In this document: positions 42,725 through 51,435 of the stretch, in pieces
Layout: each line of letters begins with the position of its first letter
Position numbering within the stretch: position 1 is the first letter of the stretch
Origin: an uncultured Lachnospiraceae bacterium
GTDB taxonomy: Bacteria > Bacillota > Clostridia > Lachnospirales > Lachnospiraceae
NCBI GenBank assembly: GCA_910578405.1
Contig: CAJTQO010000004.1
Span: forward strand, 1-64,000
DNA: 64,000 nucleotides
Direction of reading: 5' to 3'
Notes under the pieces: generated by a model
The model's input: only the letters and a program-made list of their open reading frames with translations
Told to the model about the DNA's origin: nothing
The model's database searches: none
Translations under genes and position numbers: made by a program

Positions 42725-43714
42725 ATGGTTACGGTATTTACACAACACAGGATGATTTGTATCGTGTTTTTATTGCTTTTATTATTAAGCATAATATGCC
42801 AGATGGCAATAGGTGTGATTTTCAGGAATATGATACGGGAAACGGATAATATGTCCGCGACTTCCAACAAGCGCCTGAAACAGTGCAAACTAAAATTTGT
42901 GAACTGTTACCAGCTTAATGGCAGCGTGGCCAATGTTCCTGTATTTGTGGACAAGTTTCTTGGCAAACTGACTTTTTTTGGAATATCCTTGACAGGGCTC
43001 CAGCATCTGTCTGGGCAGCTTACGCTTCTTTCTGTGGCGGTGGCGGGAATTGGCGCTTGTCAGGAAATCATCCGGGGGGAAAGCATAGGGAATGTGCTAC
43101 CTTATTATATTGCCAGTTTTCTTGGATTATATGTATATTTTTCAATATCGGGCATGGTGGATATCCAGGGGAAAAGGGAGCGGCTCAAAATCAACCTGGT
43201 GGATTACTTGGAGAATCATATGGTAAATAAGCTGCGTCAGTCCGCCATTGATTGGGAAGGGCTGACCGGGGAGCAAATCGGCAAGCTGAGGGAACGGATG
43301 GAACAGGAACGGAGGCTGCGGGAGCAGGAGGAAGAGGCGCAGTCAGGACGGTGGGAAGGCGCATCGCAAAGAAAGGAAAGCGCAGGAGAGAAACAGGATA
43401 GGGCGGCAGGAAGACAGGGAAGCGACTCAGAAGGACGGATAAGCGCATCGGGGAAAAGGGAAGGCAAAACAGGAAGGCATGGAAGCGCGGCAGTGGCGCA
43501 GGAGAGTATGGACGCCGGGTGGCGGGAAGGCATGGAGAGCGTTTGGCGGATGGACGCACAGGCCGGACGGCATTCCAAAGAGAATTGGGAAGAGGAATAT
43601 GGGGCACAGGAGGCAGAAACGGACAGGCTGTCCGGGGAAGGTAAGGTTGCCCAGACGTTTTCCAGGAAGGATGAACAGGAGCTGGAGGAATTGTTGAGAG
43701 AATTTTTTACGTAA
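42725..43714 (+). CDS. Membrane protein with long charged cytoplasmic tail
   Basis: A 329-residue protein. N-terminal TM (about 8-33), a middle part with two hydrophobic stretches (about 80-140, including IGNVLPYYIASFLGLYVYFSI), then about 190 residues very rich in Glu, Arg, Gly, Gln and Ser with coiled-coil-like start (LRERMEQERRLREQEEEA). No family recognised. The tail is low-complexity, with changing Ser/Gly/Arg blocks, and may be disordered. Start at 42725 is just after the predicted transcription start; the frame stays open far upstream but across the divergent TSCPD gene. Confidence 0.7.
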   Translation: MVTVFTQHRMICIVFLLLLLLSIICQMAIGVIFRNMIRETDNMSATSNKRLKQCKLKFVNCYQLNGSVANVPVFVDKFLGKLTFFGISLTGLQHLSGQLTLLSVAVAGIGACQEIIRGESIGNVLPYYIASFLGLYVYFSISGMVDIQGKRERLKINLVDYLENHMVNKLRQSAIDWEGLTGEQIGKLRERMEQERRLREQEEEAQSGRWEGASQRKESAGEKQDRAAGRQGSDSEGRISASGKREGKTGRHGSAAVAQESMDAGWREGMESVWRMDAQAGRHSKENWEEEYGAQEAETDRLSGEGKVAQTFSRKDEQELEELLREFFT

Positions 43715-43771
43715 GCGCCAAGGCATTTTTTGGAGGATGGCAACTCCATTTTAAGTGGAAGGAACGTTAGC

Positions 43772-43879
43772 ATGGACGCGGCATTAAAAAAGCATACTGG
43801 AGAAAAAGGAAATCATGGCAGGTTTGGCATGGGAATAGGGGGAAATATGAAAATACCTGTGGGAATTGCCAAAATTTAA
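43772..43879 (+). CDS. Possible 35-residue Gly/Lys-rich small protein
   Basis: ATG 43772 after GTGGAAGGAACGTTAGC opens 35 codons (MDAALKKHTGEKGNHGRFG ...) ending at TAA 43877-43879, directly before the pgi promoter. The coding case rests only on RBS and position, so it is weak. Confidence 0.22.
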   Translation: MDAALKKHTGEKGNHGRFGMGIGGNMKIPVGIAKI

Positions 43880-43880
43880 C

Positions 43881-43909
43881 TTGAAAATAAAATACAGTTT
43901 TGCTAAACT
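43881..43909 (+). promoter_or_regulatory. Candidate sigma-A promoter for pgi
   Basis: -35 TTGAAA (43881-43886), 17-base spacer, -10 TAAACT (43904-43909), about 75 bases before pgi. Confidence 0.5.
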
Positions 43910-43983
43910 AAAAATAGTTGGATCATAAGGAACTGTTTGCAAAAAAAGATCCCGGTTTTGCGGGAAGCAAAGGAGAGAGACAG

Positions 43984-45333
43984 ATGGGCAATAAGGTTAC
44001 GTTTGATTATTCGAAGGCTTCTTCTTTTATCAGCGAGCATGAAGTGGAGTTTATGAAGAAGCTGGCATTGGACGCGAAGGAAGTGTTGGTTTCCAAAGCT
44101 GGGGCCGGGAATGATTTCCTTGGGTGGATTGACCTGCCGGTGGATTATGACAAAGAGGAGTTTGCCAGGATTAAGAAAGCGGCTACTAAGATCCAGGGGG
44201 ATTCCGAAGTGTTGCTGGTCATTGGGATTGGCGGTTCTTACCTTGGCGCAAGAGCGGCTATTGAGTTTTTAAGGCATAGTTTTTATAATAATGTGGACAA
44301 GGCAATCCGCAAGACGCCGGAGATTTATTTTGTAGGGAATTCCATTAGTTCCACTTATATGAAACATTTGAAAGAGGTAATCGGGGAAAGGGATTTCTCC
44401 ATTAATATGATTAGTAAATCCGGCACAACGACGGAGCCTGCCATTGCATTCCGTGTCTTTAAGAAGATGATGGAAGAAAAGTATGGCAGGGAAGAGGCGG
44501 CTAAGAGGATTTATGCAACTACGGACAGGGCAAAGGGTTCTTTGAAGAATCTGGCGACGGAAGAGGGGTATGAGACTTTTGTAGTGCCTGATGATGTGGG
44601 CGGCCGTTTTTCCGTCCTGACGGCGGTGGGGCTGCTTCCCATTGCGGTAAGCGGCGCGGACATTGACAAATTGATGGAAGGGGCACAGAGCGGCAGAAAG
44701 CGTGCGCTGGAAGCTTCTTTTGAAGAAAATGACGCGGTGAAGTATGCGGCGTTACGCAATATCCTGCTTAGGAAAGGGAAATCGGTGGAAATCCTGGCAA
44801 ACTATGAGCCAAGCGTGCATTATGTGTCCGAGTGGTGGAAGCAGTTGTATGGAGAGAGCGAAGGCAAAGACCAGAAAGGCATTTTCCCGGCAAGCGTAGA
44901 CCTTACCACAGACTTGCATTCCATGGGGCAGTTTATACAGGACGGCGCCAGAATTTTGTTTGAGACGGTAATTGATGTGGAAACAAGCCGGGAAGAAGTG
45001 TTGCTTGAGGAAGAACCGGTGGATTTGGACGGACTGAATTACCTGGCAGGCAAGTCGGTGGACTTTGTAAATAAGAGTGCGATGAACGGTACGATTTTAG
45101 CGCATACCGATGGGAATGTGCCCAATTTTATGGTGCATGTGCCGGAAGTGAATGAATTTTATTTGGGCGAGCTGTTCTATTTCTTTGAATTTGCCTGCGG
45201 CGTCAGCGGATATCTGTTAGGCGTGAATCCGTTCAACCAGCCGGGCGTGGAGAGCTATAAAAAGAATATGTTTGCGCTTCTTGGCAAACCGGGGTATGAA
45301 GAGCAGAGGGAAGAGCTGCTAAAGAGACTGTAA
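43984..45333 (+). CDS. pgi: Glucose-6-phosphate isomerase
   Basis: A 449-residue glycolytic enzyme interconverting glucose 6-phosphate and fructose 6-phosphate. Motifs: VIGIGGSYLGARAAIEFL, SKSGTTTEPAIAFR, DDVGGRFSVLTAVGLLP (PGI signature 1), IFPASVDLTTDLHSMGQFIQ and GVNPFNQPGVESYKKNMFALLG (signature 2 region with the catalytic Lys). Short bacillar/clostridial form (about 450). AAAGGAGAGAGACAG precedes ATG 43984; the frame runs 22 codons upstream without signal. Monocistronic, with promoter and terminator. Confidence 0.97.
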   Translation: MGNKVTFDYSKASSFISEHEVEFMKKLALDAKEVLVSKAGAGNDFLGWIDLPVDYDKEEFARIKKAATKIQGDSEVLLVIGIGGSYLGARAAIEFLRHSFYNNVDKAIRKTPEIYFVGNSISSTYMKHLKEVIGERDFSINMISKSGTTTEPAIAFRVFKKMMEEKYGREEAAKRIYATTDRAKGSLKNLATEEGYETFVVPDDVGGRFSVLTAVGLLPIAVSGADIDKLMEGAQSGRKRALEASFEENDAVKYAALRNILLRKGKSVEILANYEPSVHYVSEWWKQLYGESEGKDQKGIFPASVDLTTDLHSMGQFIQDGARILFETVIDVETSREEVLLEEEPVDLDGLNYLAGKSVDFVNKSAMNGTILAHTDGNVPNFMVHVPEVNEFYLGELFYFFEFACGVSGYLLGVNPFNQPGVESYKKNMFALLGKPGYEEQREELLKRL

Positions 45334-45425
45334 GCCGGAGGATAGGCCGGGAAAACAGGTCAGTGATTTGGAAGAGTGATTGTTGAAACAATGCATTTAG
45401 CAATAAGATAGGATGTCTATGCATT

Positions 45426-45459
45426 ACAGGGCTGCCGGGGAATTGGCGGCCCTGTTTTT
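45426..45459 (+). terminator. Rho-independent terminator of pgi
   Basis: ACAGGGCTGCC (45426-45436) and GGCGGCCCTGT (45445-45455) form a GC-rich stem with an 8-base loop, followed by TTTTT. Confidence 0.85.
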
Positions 45460-45558
45460 CTCATAAGGGCAGCGTGTATCCGGTCGGAAATTAGAATCCT
45501 AATCCCGGCCTGGATGGAGTGGCCGTTTGCTCTGCCACACAGGCGGGAAGGGGCAGGA

Positions 45559-48500
45559 ATGAAGGAAGCATGGGAGCTTTTTGAAAAAGGGACGGCAGAG
45601 TGGTTTGCGGATACGTTTGGGGAGCCTACATTGGTGCAACGGATATCCTGGCCACTGATTGCATCGGGAAAGCATGTGTTGGTATCGGCGCCCACTGGGA
45701 CTGGGAAGACGCTTTCAGCCTTCCTTGTTTTTCTGGACCAGATGAAAAGGCAGGCGCAGGAAGGTGTGTTAAAGCAGGAACTGCAGCTTATTTATGTTTC
45801 TCCCTTAAAGTCCCTGGCGGCGGATATCCGGGAAAACCTGAAACGGCCGCTGGAGGGGATGAGGGCCGGGGAAATTACGGTAGGGATACGAACCGGGGAT
45901 ACGCCCCAGCGGGACAGGCAGAAAATGGTGCGTACGCCGCCCCATATCCTGATTATAACGCCGGAATCTTTATATTTAATGCTGACTAGTAAAACAGGAC
46001 AGAGGGTATTGGCGACGGCAAGGGCCGTTATCCTGGATGAACTTCATGCCTTGATTGACACAAAAAGAGGGGCGCATTTAATGCTTTCCCTGGCGCGGCT
46101 GGATTATATATGCCGGAGAGCCCTGCAGCGTATTGGCCTATCGGCTACTATAGAGCCGCTGGATATGGCGGCGCGCTATCTGGCGCCGGAAGATGTGTCC
46201 ATTGCCGCTCCGCCGATGACAAAAAAGGTACGGCTGGAGATACTCAGCCCCTATGCGGATGCGTCAAAGGGAAGGCGCAAGGATCCGGTGTGGGAGGAAC
46301 TGGGGGCGTTGGTTTACCGGTATTGTCAGGGAAGCCGCAGTGTGATTGCTTTTGTGGAGGGGAGGCGGTATGCGGAGAAGCTGGCCTATTATGTGAACCT
46401 GTTAGGGGGAGAGGGGTTTGCCAGAGTCCATCATGGAAGCTTATCCAAGGAACAGCGGATGGAAACGGAGTTGGCTTTAAGGGATGGACGGCTGCGGCTT
46501 TTGTGCGCCACGTCTTCCATGGAGCTTGGGATTGATGTGGGGGAAATCGACCAGACGCTGCAGGTGGGCTGCCCCCGGACGGTTTCCGGGACGATGCAAA
46601 GGTTGGGACGCGCCGGGCATAATCCGGGACGTGTGAGCGTAATGTATCTTTTTCCACGCACGGCAGCGGAATGTGTGTCCTGCGGTATGACGGCGCAGCT
46701 TGCCAGAGAGGGTGGGGTGGAGCATTTGAACCCGCCGTCGGGCTGTTTGGATGTGCTGGCCCAGCATCTCGTTTCCATGGCGGCTTTTGGCAGTTACGGG
46801 CTGGAGGAGGTCATGGAAATACTGCCCCGCGCCTGGCCCTTCCGGCAGGTGACAAAGGAGGAAGTTCAAGCCGTGCTTGGCATGTTGGCGGGGGACTATG
46901 AACATGGAAGGGATATCCCCGCCCGGCCCAGGGTTTTGTATGACCGGATTCATGAACGGGTGGAAGGGGATGGCTATAGCAGGATGTTAGCGGTCTCTGC
47001 CGGAGGGACGATACCGGATAAGGGGCTGTATGCCGTAAAGACAGAGGATGGGGTAAAGCTGGGGGAAGTGGACGAGGAATTCGTTTATGAATCCCAAAAA
47101 GGGGACCGTTTTATTCTCGGTTCCTTTGCCTGGAAAGTGGTGCATATCAGCCGTGATACAGTGACGGTGACACAGGCTCCGGTGGAAGGAGCCAGGCTTC
47201 CTTTCTGGAAGGGGGAGCTGAAAGGAAGGGACAAACGGACAGGGGAAGCATTCGGGCGGATGTTCCATTCCCTGCAGGAGGCATATGGGGATGGAAAGCT
47301 TGCAGAGGCTTTAAAGGAGCTGGGTCTGGACGAGGCGGCAGTGGGTTTAGCCTATGGGTATTTGGAACGGCAGATAAAAGCGGTTGGCGCCCTTGCGGAC
47401 CACCGGACGGTAATTGTGGAGCATTTTAGGGATATGTCAGGGAACAGCCAGTTAATGGTGCATTCCGTATTCGGACGGAGGATTAACGCGCCTTTGGCTC
47501 TGTTGGCGGCGAAGGTGGCCAGCGGGCAGCTTGGCATGGAAATCGGCCATGTGGAGGAAGAGGATGGTTTTTTACTGTATGCCTATGGGGACGGGGCGCT
47601 GCCGGAGGGGATTTTGCAGCGGGTGGATCCGGATGCCTGCCGGAAGCAGTTGGAAATCCTTTTGCCGGGAACGCCATTGTTTAACATGGCATTCCGGTAT
47701 AACAGCGGGCGGGCGTTAATGATGGGGGTGAGAGGGAACGGAAGGCATCCTCTCTGGCTGCAGCGGCTCAAAAGCGCGGAGATGCTCTCACAGGCTGTGA
47801 CGGAAAAGGGACATCCGCTAATCCGGGAGACGAGGCGTGAGTGCATGGAGCAGTTGTGGGACGCGGAAGGCTTGAGGGAGCTGTTATATGATATCCGTTC
47901 CGGTATTGTGGAGGTGAGAGAGGTGTACAGCGAGACGCCTTCCCCTATGTCGCTTCCGCTGCAATGGGGCCAGGAGGCGGCTGTGATGTATGATTATGCG
48001 CCAACTCCGCAGGGCATCCATAAGGCGGTTGCCGAAGAATGGGAGCAGGAGGAGAAGCTGCTTGCGCCGGGCCGTCAGGAACTGTTCGAGGCACAGGCCA
48101 GGGGCAGGCTGCCGGAAAATGAGAAACAGTTACATTCCCTTTTGATGACAGAGGGGGATTTGGCGGCAGGAGAATTGGAAGTTGCGGTGGAATGGCTGGA
48201 CAGTCTGGCCCGTGAGGGCAGGGCGCTTTATCTGGAGCAAGGGCTTTGGATTGCGGCGGAGCAGGAAAGGGAGTATGCGCAAGCGCTGGGAGAGGGAGAT
48301 GGCCTTTGTCAGGAAGGGAATAAGGAGGGATGGAAAGAGCGGCTCCATATCGTGCGGCGTATGTTGCGTTACCGGGGAGCGGCCAACGCTCAGGACGTGG
48401 CAGAGCGTTATGGCTGGAGCGTCCATGGGGCGGAAGGGATTTTGGAAGAATTGCGCCAGAGTAAGGAGGCGGTAAAACAGGACGGAAAATATTACCATGC

Positions 48501-49695
48501 CCAGTTGTACCGCCGTGCCAGAAGGCAGACGGTAAAGAAACGCCGGGAAGAGGCCGTTACCTGTCCGGCGGAAAATTATGCGGCCCTTTTGCTTGCGGAG
48601 ATGGAATCCAGCGCGCCGGCGCAGGAAGAGATGCAGAATCTATTGAAGCAATACGCGGGGATGGTTTTTCCTGCAGCATTTTGGGAGGGGATACTGCTCT
48701 CAGGGCGAATCAGAAATTACCGGGAATCCATGCTGGATGCATTCCTTGCCAAAGGAGAGCTGTTTTGGCATATGGACGGAAAAGGCGGGCTGTGTTTTGA
48801 AAGGCAGGAGGAAACGGATTGGGAAGCTGATTTGGAGAGGCAGGAGGAAACGTTGGATGAAAAGGAGCGGACGGTGTACGAGGCGTTGTTAAAACGAGGC
48901 GCCAGTTTTCAGCAGGCATTGCATGGGCTGCTTTGCGGGGAATCGCCTTATGACGCTTTGATGGGACTGATGGAGAAAGGGTTAGTATGCGCAGACAGCT
49001 ATCTTCCGGTGCGGCAGTGGCTGCAGAAAGAAAAGACAAAAAAAGCCACGGTCAGGCAGCGTGTAAAGGCCCGTGTGAAAACGATGGAGGCAGGCCGGTG
49101 GGATGTGGTGCGGCCTGTAAAGCAACAGCCTTTGGAGACGAGGCTGGAGCGCTGTTTTGCCCGATGCCTGGTTTTGAGTAAAGAGACAGCGGCGGTTTGC
49201 GGGATTTCATGGCAGGAAGCGTTGTCCGTACTGCGTATATGGGAGTATACGGGCCAGGCCAGAAGGGGATATTTTGTTAAGGGTCTGTCCGGGGCGCAAT
49301 TTATCCGGGGAACGGATTATGCGGCGGTAGTGCGGAGGCTGCAGCGTCCGGAGAAAAAGCTGGTTTGGGTCAATGCGGCAGACCCTGCCCAGCCATGGGG
49401 GAAGACATTGCCTCATTTACCCGGACGCAGTTTCCAGAATATACAAGGAAATGCAGTAGCCTGCCTGGGAGGGCTTCCAGTGGCAGTGATGGAACGGCAG
49501 GGAAAGACTTTACGCATGTTGGGCAGCGAATGGCAGGAAGACGGGTTGCAACTGTTTGCGCAGGAATATAAGAGGGGCAGGCTGTTTCCGTTATTAAAGC
49601 GGATTGTAGTGAAGGAATATCCAGAAGGGGCAGAGGAGGCTTTTGCGTCAGCCGGATTTTTAAAGGAAATGCGGGATTATGTCCTGTATCGGTAA
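45559..49695 (+). CDS. lhr: Lhr-type DEAD/DEAH superfamily 2 helicase, long form
   Basis: A 1378-residue helicase. Motif Q/I: VQRISWPLIASGKHVLVSAP then TGTGKT; Ia SPLKSLAAD; Ib TPESLY; II DELH (VILDELHALIDTKRG); III SAT (IGLSATIEP); IV IAFVEGRRYAEK; V TSSMELGIDVG; VI MQRLGRAGH. The winged-helix and beta-barrel domains of Lhr-Core follow (to about 850), and a further 500-residue C-terminal extension (Lhr-CTD-like, WH repeats) ends at 1378. Lhr proteins unwind RNA:DNA hybrids and act in DNA repair. ATG 45559 is preferred; upstream in-frame Met has no RBS. It stands alone, with the kinase-like gene 72 bases downstream. Confidence 0.9.
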   Translation: MKEAWELFEKGTAEWFADTFGEPTLVQRISWPLIASGKHVLVSAPTGTGKTLSAFLVFLDQMKRQAQEGVLKQELQLIYVSPLKSLAADIRENLKRPLEGMRAGEITVGIRTGDTPQRDRQKMVRTPPHILIITPESLYLMLTSKTGQRVLATARAVILDELHALIDTKRGAHLMLSLARLDYICRRALQRIGLSATIEPLDMAARYLAPEDVSIAAPPMTKKVRLEILSPYADASKGRRKDPVWEELGALVYRYCQGSRSVIAFVEGRRYAEKLAYYVNLLGGEGFARVHHGSLSKEQRMETELALRDGRLRLLCATSSMELGIDVGEIDQTLQVGCPRTVSGTMQRLGRAGHNPGRVSVMYLFPRTAAECVSCGMTAQLAREGGVEHLNPPSGCLDVLAQHLVSMAAFGSYGLEEVMEILPRAWPFRQVTKEEVQAVLGMLAGDYEHGRDIPARPRVLYDRIHERVEGDGYSRMLAVSAGGTIPDKGLYAVKTEDGVKLGEVDEEFVYESQKGDRFILGSFAWKVVHISRDTVTVTQAPVEGARLPFWKGELKGRDKRTGEAFGRMFHSLQEAYGDGKLAEALKELGLDEAAVGLAYGYLERQIKAVGALADHRTVIVEHFRDMSGNSQLMVHSVFGRRINAPLALLAAKVASGQLGMEIGHVEEEDGFLLYAYGDGALPEGILQRVDPDACRKQLEILLPGTPLFNMAFRYNSGRALMMGVRGNGRHPLWLQRLKSAEMLSQAVTEKGHPLIRETRRECMEQLWDAEGLRELLYDIRSGIVEVREVYSETPSPMSLPLQWGQEAAVMYDYAPTPQGIHKAVAEEWEQEEKLLAPGRQELFEAQARGRLPENEKQLHSLLMTEGDLAAGELEVAVEWLDSLAREGRALYLEQGLWIAAEQEREYAQALGEGDGLCQEGNKEGWKERLHIVRRMLRYRGAANAQDVAERYGWSVHGAEGILEELRQSKEAVKQDGKYYHAQLYRRARRQTVKKRREEAVTCPAENYAALLLAEMESSAPAQEEMQNLLKQYAGMVFPAAFWEGILLSGRIRNYRESMLDAFLAKGELFWHMDGKGGLCFERQEETDWEADLERQEETLDEKERTVYEALLKRGASFQQALHGLLCGESPYDALMGLMEKGLVCADSYLPVRQWLQKEKTKKATVRQRVKARVKTMEAGRWDVVRPVKQQPLETRLERCFARCLVLSKETAAVCGISWQEALSVLRIWEYTGQARRGYFVKGLSGAQFIRGTDYAAVVRRLQRPEKKLVWVNAADPAQPWGKTLPHLPGRSFQNIQGNAVACLGGLPVAVMERQGKTLRMLGSEWQEDGLQLFAQEYKRGRLFPLLKRIVVKEYPEGAEEAFASAGFLKEMRDYVLYR

Positions 49696-49767
49696 AGGGC
49701 AGAGAAAAGGCCGGAAGCAGTAAGTTAAGCAGGAAAGACAATAGACGGGGAAAGGTTGGGCAGCGGT

Positions 49768-50385
49768 ATGGAAAGGCAGATAGTCGTTACGATAGGAAGA
49801 AGTTTTGGGAGCAATGGGCGCAGGATTGGGGAAAAGCTGGCAAAATCGCTGGGGATTCATTTCTATGACAGAAATCTGATTGAGCGGGCGTCGAGGGAAA
49901 GCGGGATTGACTGGAAGATGATGGGGAAGGGGGACGAGAAGCTTATTGGGCGGGTGTTGAAGTTCGCCCCTGGTTTGGAGTTTGTGCAGGACAATCCGAA
50001 TGAGAAGATTTACCGGGCGCAGGAGGAAACCATCCGCCGGATTGTAAAGAGTGGGGAATCCTGCGTGATTGTAGGACGGGGGGCGGATTATGTGTTGAGA
50101 AACCGTCCGGAGGTGTTGAAAGTTTATATCTATGCGCCGTTTAGCATCCGTGTGGAAACCGTAATGGAGAGATACAATTTCTCAAAGGAGGAAGCGGAGA
50201 AGGTAGTGCGTTACATGGATAAAACGAGGAAGAATTATTATGAGTATTTTACAGATAATAATTGGGATCAAAAGGAGGGGAAGGATTTGTTAATGGACAG
50301 CAGCGAGTTTGGGGTGGATGGGACGGCCGGGTTATTAAAGGCGGCAGTGGAATGTAAACTGAAAAAAGACTGGGATGACTTGTAA
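49768..50385 (+). CDS. Cytidylate kinase-like family protein
   Basis: A 205-residue P-loop protein of the Cytidylate_kin2 family. N-terminal IVVTIGRSFGSNGRRIGEKLAKSLG (P-loop), FYDRNLIERAS, then CVIVGRGADYVLRNRP and IYAPFSIRVETVMERYNFSKEEAEKVVRYMDKTRKNYYEYFTD (lid-like). Many such proteins lie next to transport or stress genes and their substrate is unknown, so CMP-kinase activity is only inferred. Met 49768 is favoured; TTG 49756 is an in-frame alternative. Confidence 0.85.
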   Translation: MERQIVVTIGRSFGSNGRRIGEKLAKSLGIHFYDRNLIERASRESGIDWKMMGKGDEKLIGRVLKFAPGLEFVQDNPNEKIYRAQEETIRRIVKSGESCVIVGRGADYVLRNRPEVLKVYIYAPFSIRVETVMERYNFSKEEAEKVVRYMDKTRKNYYEYFTDNNWDQKEGKDLLMDSSEFGVDGTAGLLKAAVECKLKKDWDDL

Positions 50386-50454
50386 AAGGCATCTGGGCGT
50401 GATGAAAATGCTCTGGCGCGAAGCGAAGGGCTTTGAGAAGGAATAGGGATTTGG

Positions 50455-51372
50455 ATGGATTATATCGTATTTGATCTAGAGTGGAACCAGGGCGCAGCCG
50501 GGCAGGAAGTGAAGGAAATCCCCTTTGAAATTATTGAAATCGGCGCAGTGAAATTGAATGAAGAGTTCCATATGACAGGAGAATTCAGCCGCCTGGTTAA
50601 GCCACAGATTTACCATGAGATGAATCAGATTACCGGGAAGCTGGTTCATATGACGATAGAAGAGCTGGAAGGGGAAAAAGTGTTTCCACAGGTAGCGAAA
50701 GATTTCCTGGAATGGTGTGGGAAAGATTATATTTTCTGTACCTGGGGACAGATGGATTTAATGGAATTGCAAAAGAACATGAAGTATTACGGGATGGAAC
50801 CGTTGGAAAGCGGGCCTCTGAAATACTATGATGTGCAGAAACTGTTCAGCATAGGTTTTGAAGACCGGAAATCCAGGAGGGCTTTGGAATATGCCATTGA
50901 CTTTCTGAGACTGGAAAAGGACGTCCCGTTCCACCGGGCTTACAGCGATGCATATTATACGGCAAAGATAATGGAAAAACTGGAGCCGTCTGTCTTTGAT
51001 AATTTTTCATTTGATGTATTTGTGCCGCCAAAGACAAGGAAGGATGAAATAAAAGTAATTTTCAACAATTATGCCAAGTATATCTCCAGGGAATTTGAAA
51101 ATAAGGCAGAGGCGCTGGAGGACAGGGAGGTTATGAGCGTTAAATGCTATTTGTGCGGGCATAATATTAAGCGGAAGATGAAGTGGGCCACGCCCAATGG
51201 CAAACATTATTATTGTGCAGGGTATTGTGGCGTGCATGGTTATGTGAAGGTGAAGGTGCGTGTGCGGAAGTCGGAAAACGATAAAGTGTATATTGTGAAA
51301 ACCACTAAATTGATAGGGGAAGATGAGCTGGAGAGAATGAAACAAAAGCGGATGAAGCCCAAACTCCTTTAG
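50455..51372 (+). CDS. DEDD-type 3'-5' exonuclease with C-terminal zinc-finger-like domain
   Basis: A 305-residue protein. Exonuclease domain (1-175): FDLEWNQ (DxE), FCTWGQMDLMELQ, and FHRAYSDAYYTAKIM (H-x4-D). A C-terminal region has CYLCGHNIKRK and YYCAGYCGVHG, two Cys pairs that could hold zinc, followed by a basic tail. The exonuclease fold matches sporulation-inhibitor KapD/ERI-1-like enzymes acting on RNA or DNA ends. Substrate unknown. It lies 69 bases after the kinase gene and ends before a hairpin. Confidence 0.82.
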   Translation: MDYIVFDLEWNQGAAGQEVKEIPFEIIEIGAVKLNEEFHMTGEFSRLVKPQIYHEMNQITGKLVHMTIEELEGEKVFPQVAKDFLEWCGKDYIFCTWGQMDLMELQKNMKYYGMEPLESGPLKYYDVQKLFSIGFEDRKSRRALEYAIDFLRLEKDVPFHRAYSDAYYTAKIMEKLEPSVFDNFSFDVFVPPKTRKDEIKVIFNNYAKYISREFENKAEALEDREVMSVKCYLCGHNIKRKMKWATPNGKHYYCAGYCGVHGYVKVKVRVRKSENDKVYIVKTTKLIGEDELERMKQKRMKPKLL

Positions 51373-51382
51373 GTTTGCCAGG

Positions 51383-51418
51383 GGCTGTCACAGTAAAGAA
51401 TTATTGCTGTGACAGTCC
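51383..51418. terminator. Hairpin terminator between convergent genes
   Basis: GGCTGTCACAG (51383-51393) pairs with CTGTGACAGTCC (51407-51418) between the exonuclease and D-Ala-D-Ala carboxypeptidase genes. Confidence 0.65.
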
Positions 51419-51435
51419 GGTTTGCGTATGCTTTT

